NCBI GenBank assembly: GCA_020831485.1
Contig: JAFIGG010000029.1
Location: forward strand, 1-43,456
From: Opitutales bacterium
Lineage (GTDB): Bacteria; Verrucomicrobiota; Verrucomicrobiia; Opitutales; Oceanipulchritudinaceae
Length of the DNA: 43,456 nucleotides
Reading direction: 5' to 3'
The translations under genes were made by a program, and so were the position numbers. Of the stretch, positions 34,682 to 41,609 are shown one piece after another. Position 1 is the stretch's first letter. Every line of letters begins with the position of its first letter. Under the pieces are notes generated by a model. It did not search any database. It was given only the letters and a program-made list of their open reading frames with translations, and was not told the origin of the DNA.

Positions 34682-36643
34682 TTATTGCGGCTGGATCAGC
34701 GGATGCGTCGACATGGATTTCCAATCGGCCAGGAGCGAGTCGTGGATGGCGGGATCATACAATTCCAGCAGAACCTCATCGTTGCTGCGCAAAGCGGGGC
34801 TGGTGTAGTTGTGCGATCCGGTCAGGCTTACCTGGCGCCGTTGTCCGTCGACAGGGTAATCGAGCAGCATGGTCTTCGAATGCAATGTGCTTAAAAGTGA
34901 AACATCGACACTGGCATCCAGCAAAATTGAAATAACATTTTCGCCGGCACTTTCTGGATTCATGATCACTTGAATATCCGCTCCGGCCTGACTGAGTGCG
35001 GCCAGGCGACGGGCGATCGCGGCGCGGGCATTGGTCCAGAATGCCATGCCGACGTGAATGCGGACGGATTCCATGTCGACTGGCTGAGTCGGTGGAATCA
35101 GGGCGAAAAAGTTGCCGGCCTTGGCAATTTGAAAACCGAGCTCCTCGGCCATCTGCTCTAGCCGCAGCGCAACTGGATCGCCGGCACCCGTATCGCCGTT
35201 GCCGTCGAAATAGGGTGCGAAATAGATGCGGTCTCCGGTCGGTAAGGTCTCTTGGCGATTGTAGTTCGGCATGGAGACATTGGCGTTCAAGTCTTCCCAG
35301 TAGCTGTCAAAAACATCATACATCGCCGCATGGTTGCGAAAGATCAACATCACGTTGTGATTGACTATCTGGGGGTTGGTGAAGTTTGCGGAGGACTGAA
35401 TAACCACGTCACGGGATCCATCCGAGAGCTCTGAGAATAGGAAAAACTTGTTGTGATTGATGCCACCGCCAAGGCAGGAACTGGCCAGATTGCTGCTGTC
35501 CAGACAGCGTTGAATCCGGCCTGGCATGGCCGCTTCCAGTTGGCTGACGGCGGCAAAGTCGCTACCGATTACCAGTTCGATATCGACGCCGCGGTTGTGG
35601 GCGGCGATGAAGGCATCAGCCATGCGGGAACGGCTCCAGGTGTAGAGGGCGCCGCGCACCTTTGTGCCGGGAACTGCGAGTTCCAGCAGTTCGATAACCT
35701 TGTCTTCCAGCGTGAGATCCTCCTCGGTTCCGGTCGGGCCGCCAATGCTGTAAAAGATCTCGTTGACGGGGCTCTCTTCGGGTCCTTCCTGCGTGACCCG
35801 GTAGAATTGCGAGTCTGCGTCAAAGGCCAATTCGGAGCTGCTGCTCCAGCTGTCGGCCAGTAGCTTTGTCGCATCCAGTTGATCCCAGCTATTCAGGTCT
35901 TCGGAGACCTGGATGCCATAGCGGTATCCAGGGCGACTGGACCATTGCAGATTACCGGATGGAGTTGATCCGTTCTCAGCCCAGCTCAATCGGGTCTGCA
36001 AAGGCAGCACATCGTGGATGCGCCCAATCAGCTTTGGACCCTGACTGCGGCCCAAGGCGGCTACTGCCTGGGCGGATTCCGCGTCCCAGGCATACAGGCG
36101 AAACTCGATCGTTTGTCCGGGTTCGACAACAAAGCCTTCAGGCAGGTCTACACTAAAGTGTTGACCGCTTTCGGCATCGGGAGCGTGTTCAGTGTAACTG
36201 GAGCTGTGTAGCGACATTGATTCGGATGCAAACCCATCGCGGCTCAGGCGCAGCTCAAAGCTTGCTGGAGCCTCCGAACTGTTGCGCACGAGCTGAAATT
36301 CGACGCGCTCCAGATGCAATCGGTAATCTGCCCGCGTCTGGGCTCCGAAACTCCAGTATTGGTCCTCACTAAGTTCATTCGCTTCAGTTCCTGTATTCCA
36401 GCCCGTTGCCGCGAAACTCTGAGACAGGATTGCCACCTCCAAGCCGGGACCTCGGGTCAATTCCTCCGCGTGCAAACCGAGCGCTACCAAATTGGCCTCC
36501 CGCGCCGGATCCTGCGCCGAAGTCGCAGTCGCAAGGCGATAGTTCAAGACTGGATTCTGAGCCGATGCGGCGAGCGTGAATGTTAAAAGCAAAGCCGGCA
36601 GTGCCCAGCTCCGCCCGAGGGATTTGGAAGCAGATATCATCAT
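34682..36643 (-). CDS. Secreted phospholipase D-superfamily enzyme
   Basis: 653 residues with a signal peptide (MMISASKSLGRSWALPALLLTFTLAASAQ). Residues ~30-185 are a beta domain; ~190-285 carry a FYRV-type module ('SSRPGYRYGIQVSEDLNSWDQLD...DSQFYRVTQEG'). The PLD domain follows with two catalytic motifs: HNKFFLFS (about 397, His and Lys kept, acidic position replaced by Ser) and HSKTMLLD (about 582, complete), each followed by a Ser/Gly-x-x-N-x-T element ('QSSANFTNP', 'GSHNYTSPAL'). The superfamily includes phospholipases D, endonucleases such as Nuc and lipid synthases; here an extracellular phosphodiesterase is most likely. It is flanked by inverted repeat copies and preceded by a Pho-box-like array. 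Confidence 0.9.
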   Translation of the reverse strand: MMISASKSLGRSWALPALLLTFTLAASAQNPVLNYRLATATSAQDPAREANLVALGLHAEELTRGPGLEVAILSQSFAATGWNTGTEANELSEDQYWSFGAQTRADYRLHLERVEFQLVRNSSEAPASFELRLSRDGFASESMSLHSSSYTEHAPDAESGQHFSVDLPEGFVVEPGQTIEFRLYAWDAESAQAVAALGRSQGPKLIGRIHDVLPLQTRLSWAENGSTPSGNLQWSSRPGYRYGIQVSEDLNSWDQLDATKLLADSWSSSSELAFDADSQFYRVTQEGPEESPVNEIFYSIGGPTGTEEDLTLEDKVIELLELAVPGTKVRGALYTWSRSRMADAFIAAHNRGVDIELVIGSDFAAVSQLEAAMPGRIQRCLDSSNLASSCLGGGINHNKFFLFSELSDGSRDVVIQSSANFTNPQIVNHNVMLIFRNHAAMYDVFDSYWEDLNANVSMPNYNRQETLPTGDRIYFAPYFDGNGDTGAGDPVALRLEQMAEELGFQIAKAGNFFALIPPTQPVDMESVRIHVGMAFWTNARAAIARRLAALSQAGADIQVIMNPESAGENVISILLDASVDVSLLSTLHSKTMLLDYPVDGQRRQVSLTGSHNYTSPALRSNDEVLLELYDPAIHDSLLADWKSMSTHPLIQPQ

Positions 36644-36660
36644 TCTGCTGCCTAGTTTAG

Positions 36661-36709
36661 GTCACGATTGCGTCACGATGGTGTCGAGTGTGTGACGATT
36701 GAGTGACAA
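36661..36709 (-). promoter_or_regulatory. Pho-box-like array upstream of the PLD gene
   Basis: On the minus strand three 7-mers TTGTCAC, TCGTCAC and TCGACAC are spaced by 4 bp (36709-36681), and after a 2-bp gap a second pair TCGTGAC, TCGTGAC with a 4-bp spacer follows (36678-36661). The triple ends 37 nt before the ATG. A TAAACT element at 36659-36654 could be a -10. This is the strongest of the three arrays in the window. Confidence 0.7.
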
Positions 36710-36716
36710 CCGCATG

Positions 36717-36971
36717 GTGGAGTGGATGGGTGGATTGTTGGAATGTTGGATGGGTGGAAGGCGGGAGAGATGCAGGGAATGGTGAATATTGGAATTGTGG
36801 ATTTGTGGAGAAGTAGCGAAAGAGCGACAGCCTTTCGTTGTTGGGCTGTTGGAGCGCGGCCTTCAGGCCGAATGCCGGGCATTGGCGGGACCGATTCGCT
36901 GGCTGGAGTCGCGGCCTCAAGCTAAAGCTTGTGCTCCAACGGTCCGGCTTTGTTGCGCTAAGCTGTGACAA
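36717..36971 (+). repeat. Dispersed intergenic repeat, copy 3
   Basis: This is part of the 475-bp gene-free stretch 36644-37118. GT-rich segments such as TGTTGGATGGGTGGAAG are followed by GGGAGAGATGCAGGGAATGG, the core hairpin at 36817-36837 (stem CGAAAG/CTTTCG), TTGGAGCGCGGCC, GATTCGCTGGCTGGAG, CTCAAGCTAAAGCTTGTGCT and GGTCCGGCTTTGTTGCG. It is the inverted partner of copy 2, on the other side of the PLD gene. Compared with copy 2 it has a CTTCAGGCCGAATGCCGGG insert and lacks the TTCTTGGTTC stretch. Confidence 0.88.
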
Positions 36972-37099
36972 GGTAGGGTCCGGTTCGACGAACCGGCCGT
37001 TCATCGGACCTGCAATGCCGTTCCGATTTAAAATGTCTAGATCGGATCTTCCAAAATTGGTCGAATCGGGCGGTTCCTTTCGTCGAAAGGAACCCTACC
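36972..37099. mobile_element. MITE-like element bounded by GGTAGGGT / ACCCTACC
   Basis: About 128 bp. Inverted ends GGTAGGGT (36972-36979) and ACCCTACC (37092-37099) each abut or overlap a perfect odd-length palindrome: 36980-36996 (CCGGTTCG-A-CGAACCGG) and 37072-37094 (11-bp arms around a T). It has no coding capacity and lies between repeat copy 3 and the helicase gene. The element type is inferred from structure only; no transposase is visible. Confidence 0.45.
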
Positions 37100-37118
37100 T
37101 GGAGTGGATGGAATCTAA

Positions 37119-39575
37119 TCAATCAAAGCGCAGGAAACTCTTGTGGCGGCGGCGTTGGGCTGCTGTGAGTGGAGGGAAATTGTCGTGGGTTTTTGGGGCG
37201 GGCAGCTGGTCGAGACGTTCGATGGCGGTGCGTTGGAAGTCGAGCCAGCGGTCCCAGCCGAGGGCTGGGGCATTGCTGATGTGCTGGAGGAGGCTGCGCC
37301 ATTCCAGTTTGACGCGTTCGACGTCGCCCTGGCCGAGTTCGCTTTGGCGAAGGCTGCGGCGCTGGTGGCTGCCGCTGACGGTGAACAGCCATTCGGCGGC
37401 GCCGTCACCGTAGCCTTCTGGAAGGCCTTTCAATAGATAGCCCTCGATATTGCGGAAGCCGTAGGTAGCGCGGCAAACGGAGCCGAGGCGGCCGGAGGAG
37501 ACTTCATGTTCGCTGAACCGGTGGCCAGCGCGGAGGTTGGCGATGTGCTCGACGAGTTCGTCGATGGGGTAGCTGGAGTCCTCAAGGGCCGCCGCGATGG
37601 CGAGGCCTTCGCCGTGATTGAAAAAGCTGAACAGCAATCCGCGGCGGGTGGGTCGGGCATTGTCGTCGATCAAACCGAGTTGATACCAGGCCTCCGCTGC
37701 GGTGTCGGGTGTCGGGGCGGCACTGGCTTTCTGCGAGATGGGACCGAAATCCAGTCGCGCCTCATGGACCTGCAGGCGTTCCGGGGCGTTGATCAATCCG
37801 CGTTTCTGACTGTCGACGATGGCATTGGTCTCGGCGCGGCTGTAGTCGAGGCGGACGAAAAAACTGCCATTGCGCTCCAGCCATTCAACGGGTTCTCCAC
37901 CCTGGGTGAGAGCAGGAAGTTTTGGAAAAATTTGCCGCTCCACCCGGTCGAGAGTCCAACCGAAGCGGTGCAGGCGTTTGTTCTTTGAGTCCTCGGATTG
38001 CAGCAAGCGCAACAGGGAGCGGGTAAGGACCAGCTCGCCTTCCTTTTCGGTTCGTCCCATGCGGGCAACGGGTAGTTCGCGGCCGTATTTGATTTTCAGT
38101 TCGCCGCTGTCGCTCAGGCGACAGAGGGAGCCGTGCTCGAGGTTCGCAAGCAGGTCCGGGTACGACAAAGCGGGCAGCCAACGTTCTTTCACGTGGATCC
38201 AGGTTTGGGCCAGTGGATACCGTCGTCCGGCGCGGCGGCGTTCCCAGTCGCCGTCGGGATTCTGGAATTCGACGACCTTCTGGCGCACCACAGAGCCCTC
38301 GTTGAGGACTTTTGCGGGTGCGCCGTTTTGACGAAAATCGTTCAAGCCGAGCGGGATGCGTTCGTCGTGAAAGAGCCGGGCGGAGAGGTTCTGGGCGGCG
38401 GGTACGGGGTCGTGTCCGGCCTCCACCGCGTGTTGCATCACCGAGATAAGGCTCGGCCAGTCGGTCTGGTTGTGTCGGCGCAGGTGCAGCGGGCGCGCTT
38501 CCATAAGGCGCGGTTTCCCGGGTGCCACAAGCACGTAGCCAATGCGGTCCAGCCCGCGCCGTCCGGCGCGGCCAAACATCTGCAGCAGCTCGTCCGGGCG
38601 GACCAGGCGGTTGTGGTCGGCCACCCGGTATTCGCGTCCGGTGACCAGCACGCTACGCATGGAAAAATTGATGCCGGAAGCCAGGCCCATGGTCGCGACA
38701 ACCACGCGGAGCTGTCCAGCCTTCGCCAGCGGCTCGACCAAGCCGGCCCGCTGACGGTAATCGAGGCCACTGTGATGGTAGGCGATGCGGGCTTTTAGCA
38801 GACGGCCGAGTGCGGTGCCGGCGAGTCGCTGCTGTTCCGGAGTGAGGATCAAGGGATCTTCTTCCGGCAGCATGCGGGCGAGTTGAAAGGCGAGGTCCTC
38901 GGCAGCTTTGCGCTGCGGAGTAAAGGTGATGAGAGGGGCCATTTCGGACCGCAGGGCGCGGGCGACGACCCGCGGCCAGAAGCCCTGCACAGAACTGGGA
39001 ACCCGGTCGGGGAGGGCGTCGACATGGACCTCCTCCAGGGGCACGGGTCGTTCGGTGTGATGGATGCAGGTGGCGTCGCGGCCGAGGCGACCGAGCCAGG
39101 ACGCAACGGACTGCGGATTCTTGACGGAACCGCTGAGCAGCAGGAGCTGGGTGTCCGGCGGTGCCGAAGCGATTGCCAGCTCGTAGTGCATGCCGCGGTC
39201 CGGGTCGCCGATCATCTGGTATTCATCGATGACCAACAGGTCGGGCCCGCTGCCGCGCAGGAGGCGGTGCCGCTGGGTTTCGAGAGTTGCAACAACCACT
39301 GGCGCGTCGAGATTCTCGGAGCGGTCGCCGGTCTGAAGGCCAACATCCCAGCGCTTGTGCATCCACTCCATGCGTTTGTCATTCGCGAGAGCCCGGGTGG
39401 GGACCGTATAAACAGCGCGACCGGCAAAGCCGGCCTCGATCAAACGCTCAAAAATATAGGTTTTACCCGCTCCAGTCGGAGCGGATACAATGACATCCTT
39501 TCCTTCCTGGAGCGCTTGAATTGCTCGCTGCTGCCAGAGATCGGGTATAATGATCGGTGTCGCGAGCGTTTCCAT
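37119..39575 (-). CDS. Ski2-like superfamily 2 DEAD/H-box helicase
   Basis: 818 residues. Helicase motifs: Q-like 'WQQRAIQAL', Walker A 'VSAPTGAGKTYIFE' (about 30-42), Ia 'YTVPTRALANDK', Walker B as 'LLVIDEYQMIGD' (DEYQ rather than DEAH/DEVH), III 'LLLLSGSV', then RecA2 with 'AYHHSGLDYRQRAGLVEPL', 'VVVATMGLASGINF' and motif VI 'LLQMFGRAGRRGLDRIGY'. The HHSGL and the GRAGRRG blocks are typical of Ski2/Mtr4/Hel308-like enzymes. The C-terminal ~400 residues are a large alpha-rich region without a recognised domain. It probably unwinds RNA or DNA; the partner is unknown. The neighbouring YhaM-like exoribonuclease, about 70 bp upstream on the same strand, hints at RNA turnover. Confidence 0.9.
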   Translation of the reverse strand: METLATPIIIPDLWQQRAIQALQEGKDVIVSAPTGAGKTYIFERLIEAGFAGRAVYTVPTRALANDKRMEWMHKRWDVGLQTGDRSENLDAPVVVATLETQRHRLLRGSGPDLLVIDEYQMIGDPDRGMHYELAIASAPPDTQLLLLSGSVKNPQSVASWLGRLGRDATCIHHTERPVPLEEVHVDALPDRVPSSVQGFWPRVVARALRSEMAPLITFTPQRKAAEDLAFQLARMLPEEDPLILTPEQQRLAGTALGRLLKARIAYHHSGLDYRQRAGLVEPLAKAGQLRVVVATMGLASGINFSMRSVLVTGREYRVADHNRLVRPDELLQMFGRAGRRGLDRIGYVLVAPGKPRLMEARPLHLRRHNQTDWPSLISVMQHAVEAGHDPVPAAQNLSARLFHDERIPLGLNDFRQNGAPAKVLNEGSVVRQKVVEFQNPDGDWERRRAGRRYPLAQTWIHVKERWLPALSYPDLLANLEHGSLCRLSDSGELKIKYGRELPVARMGRTEKEGELVLTRSLLRLLQSEDSKNKRLHRFGWTLDRVERQIFPKLPALTQGGEPVEWLERNGSFFVRLDYSRAETNAIVDSQKRGLINAPERLQVHEARLDFGPISQKASAAPTPDTAAEAWYQLGLIDDNARPTRRGLLFSFFNHGEGLAIAAALEDSSYPIDELVEHIANLRAGHRFSEHEVSSGRLGSVCRATYGFRNIEGYLLKGLPEGYGDGAAEWLFTVSGSHQRRSLRQSELGQGDVERVKLEWRSLLQHISNAPALGWDRWLDFQRTAIERLDQLPAPKTHDNFPPLTAAQRRRHKSFLRFD

Positions 39576-39645
39576 GATAACGCTTCACAGCGTACTAAAA
39601 GCGACCGCCGCAGCAAGTGCGATTGCGAAATATTTCCGGAAAGCG

Positions 39646-40608
39646 TCAGTCCAGTGTCTTCGTCAGCACCGGTGCCCCGAGTCCGGCGACATATTCGGAC
39701 ATCACTTCCGAGCCGGGAGTCGTGCGCAGGGCGTACTGCACCATGCCCATCTTGGCGTCGAGGTTGTCGACCATGCTGACAAAAACAGCTTCGGGGGTGG
39801 CGGCTTTGGCGGCGGCGCCCCATTCGAGCTCGCCCTGGTGACTGAGCACAATGTGTTCGAGGCGTTCCTGCCATTCCGGGTCGAGTTTTGCCTTGATGGC
39901 TGCCCTGCGGACCTGCCGGTAGCCGAGAACCACGTGGCCCTGCATGATGCCGAGCGGAGTGCGGCGGGTGGCCATGTCCTGCGAGTATTCCAGGCATTTG
40001 CCAAGGTCGTGCACGAGCACGCCAGCCATAGCCATGTCCGCATTGACCTCGGGATACAGGGGCAGCAGGGCTTTGGCCGCACGGGCCATGCGCACACTGT
40101 GCTCAATCAAACCACCGCGGTATGCGTGGTGCATGGAGACAGCAGCTGGTCCTGTGCGGAAGGATTCTTCGAGTTCGCCAATGGCTTCCTTGACCGTTGC
40201 CTTGAGCTCCGGGTGCTCAATCCCATCAGTGAAGTCATTGAATTCCTTCCACAAATCATCGAGTGGAATGGGCGCCGTTTCGATCAGGCGCTCGAGGTAA
40301 TGCCCCAGTTGCTCCTGCGGCAATTTTTCAACATATGACAGGTTGGGTGAGAATCGATTCTGGTAGTAGCCGGTGCTGCCTTGCACCCGAACCACCGTTC
40401 CCTCGTCCAGATTTTGGAAAAACTGAAAATTCGAAGAGTTTTCGAAGCAAACGACATGGAAAATCCCGGTCTTGTCGCCCAGCTCGACCATCAGGAACTC
40501 AGAATCGTTGCGCGCCCGGCGAATACTCGCCTTACGCAGAATCAGGACCGCCTCAAAGCTGACCTTCTGGTCGCGCGGTTCGTTTTTTAAATCGGCAATG
40601 GTTTGCAT
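39646..40608 (-). CDS. yhaM: YhaM-like 3'-5' exoribonuclease (OB fold + HD domain)
   Basis: 320 residues, close to the ~314 of Bacillus YhaM. Residues ~10-95 form an OB-fold ('SEFLMVELGDKTGIFHVVCFE', 'GTVVRVQGSTGYYQN'). The HD phosphohydrolase domain shows 'MHHAYRGGLIEHSVRMARAAKALLPLYPEVNADMAMAGVLVHDLGKCLEY' (HD ligands), 'GHVVLGYRQV', 'IVLSHQGELEWGAA' and 'MVDNLDAKMGMV', the same order as in YhaM. Members trim RNA and short DNA from the 3' end with metal help. It lies upstream of the Ski2-like helicase on the same strand, a pairing that would suit RNA decay. Confidence 0.9.
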   Translation of the reverse strand: MQTIADLKNEPRDQKVSFEAVLILRKASIRRARNDSEFLMVELGDKTGIFHVVCFENSSNFQFFQNLDEGTVVRVQGSTGYYQNRFSPNLSYVEKLPQEQLGHYLERLIETAPIPLDDLWKEFNDFTDGIEHPELKATVKEAIGELEESFRTGPAAVSMHHAYRGGLIEHSVRMARAAKALLPLYPEVNADMAMAGVLVHDLGKCLEYSQDMATRRTPLGIMQGHVVLGYRQVRRAAIKAKLDPEWQERLEHIVLSHQGELEWGAAAKAATPEAVFVSMVDNLDAKMGMVQYALRTTPGSEVMSEYVAGLGAPVLTKTLD

Positions 40609-40663
40609 AGTGTTTCAGGAGTCTGACCCCAGCAAAGCCGAAACGGCAAAGGAAAAAATCAGT

Positions 40664-40850
40664 GAAGTTGGAGGATGGGTGGAGAGGTGCGGATTGGTGG
40701 AGGGGTGGAGGGGTGGATTGGTGGAGGGGTGGATTGGTGGAGCTGAGGGGCTGATGAGCTGAGGGGTTGAGGTGGGGGGTAGCAAAAGAGCGATAGCTTT
40801 TCGTTGTGGGGCTGTGGGGTTCTTTATTCTTTGTTCTTGGTTGGATTGGT
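40664..40850 (+). repeat. Dispersed intergenic repeat, copy 4 (diverged)
   Basis: This lies in the 351-bp gene-free stretch 40609-40959. The start is a simple tandem array of GGATTGGTGGAGGGGTGG-type units (about 40685-40745), which expands the GT-rich segment of the other copies. The core hairpin at 40781-40801 is AAAAG/CTTTT, followed by TTGTGGGGCTGTGGGG and TTCTTTGTTCTTGGTTGG, which matches copy 2. The second half of the long copies is absent. Nothing else is recognised from 40850 to 40959. Confidence 0.65.
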
Positions 40851-40959
40851 GGACAAGCCCTTAAGCCGCGAAGTTGCGGGGGTATGGGTTGTGGCGATGT
40901 TGGGTTCTCGGGCTCTTGTTTGCTCTTGCTGAAAACTGAATTCAAATCACCCTGACACT

Positions 40960-41421
40960 ATGGAATTGTTCCGAGAATTCTTTGCTGTTATTCAGGCGCT
41001 GAACGAGGAAGGGTTAGATTACTCGGTTGTGGGAGGTATTGCGCTGGCTTTCCATGCTCAGCCGCGCTTCACGCGGGACATCGATATTTTGGCGCTGCCA
41101 GCCGACTTGGATCGCTATCGAACGGTCTTTTCGAGTTTGGATTATATGGAGCTGGCGGAACCTTGGACTTTTAAGGATACTGACGTCACTTTACACCGGT
41201 TTGGCAAACAAAGCAGCGAGCAAGATGCGGATTTGATCGTGATCGATTTGTTGCTGGGCAATGAGGAGAGGCACGGTGAGATTATTAAAAGGAGCACTGT
41301 TGACCGATCACCTGTTGGCAAAGTGCGGCTGGCAACTCGAGAAGATTTGATCTGGATGAAACGCATTCGTGGGTCGAAGCAGGATCAAGCGGACATTGAG
41401 AAGTTGGAGGCCGAGCAATGA
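40960..41421 (+). CDS. MNT/AbiEii-like nucleotidyltransferase
   Basis: 153 residues. The start 'MELFREFFAVIQALNEEGLDYSVVGGIALAFHAQPRFTRDIDILA' carries the minimal nucleotidyltransferase motif: VVGG-x-A-x-x-x-H, then R-x-T-x-DIDI with two Asp for metal. A third acidic strand appears at 'DADLIVIDLLLG'. The end 'VRLATREDLIWMKRIRGSKQDQADIEKLEAE' is the usual closing block of DUF6036/AbiEii-like proteins ('K...R.KD..DIE.L'). Such genes often form toxin-antitoxin or MNT-HEPN pairs. The stop overlaps the next small ORF by 4 bp (ATGA). Confidence 0.85.
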   Translation: MELFREFFAVIQALNEEGLDYSVVGGIALAFHAQPRFTRDIDILALPADLDRYRTVFSSLDYMELAEPWTFKDTDVTLHRFGKQSSEQDADLIVIDLLLGNEERHGEIIKRSTVDRSPVGKVRLATREDLIWMKRIRGSKQDQADIEKLEAEQ

Positions 41422-41609
41422 GCCGGATCGAGGAGGTAATGCGAGAATTGAGTGACCTCAGGGATTTTTACCTGAAGATTCAGAAAAGGCATCAGAAGGA
41501 TGGACCTGCGGCGTCTGTATCAGAGAATTCCGTTGGATATAATCAGGGTAAAGATTCCGAGAGTTTAGTCAGTCACCCAAAGCGCCTCCTCCCGGGAAAT
41601 CAGGGCTGA
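41418..41609 (+). CDS. Small partner of the nucleotidyltransferase
   Basis: 63 residues, starting within the stop of the nucleotidyltransferase gene. The first half is a charged helix (MSRIEEVMRELSDLRDFYLKIQKRH); the second half is Ser/Gly-rich and looks disordered, so the coding part may have been shortened or frameshifted. Its 3' end overlaps the convergent DinG-like gene by 10 bp. No domain is recognised. By position it could be the second half of a toxin-antitoxin-type pair. Confidence 0.6.
   Translation: MSRIEEVMRELSDLRDFYLKIQKRHQKDGPAASVSENSVGYNQGKDSESLVSHPKRLLPGNQG

Noticed and set aside
36644-37118. The repeat-rich gap searched for an insertion sequence with a transposase
   Set aside because: No frame longer than a few dozen codons has transposase motifs; only short non-coding elements are visible.
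40685-40745. Short tandem GGATTGGTGGAGGGG-type units considered as a CRISPR array
   Set aside because: The units are contiguous without spacers, degenerate, and no cas gene is nearby; they are a simple repeat within the dispersed element.
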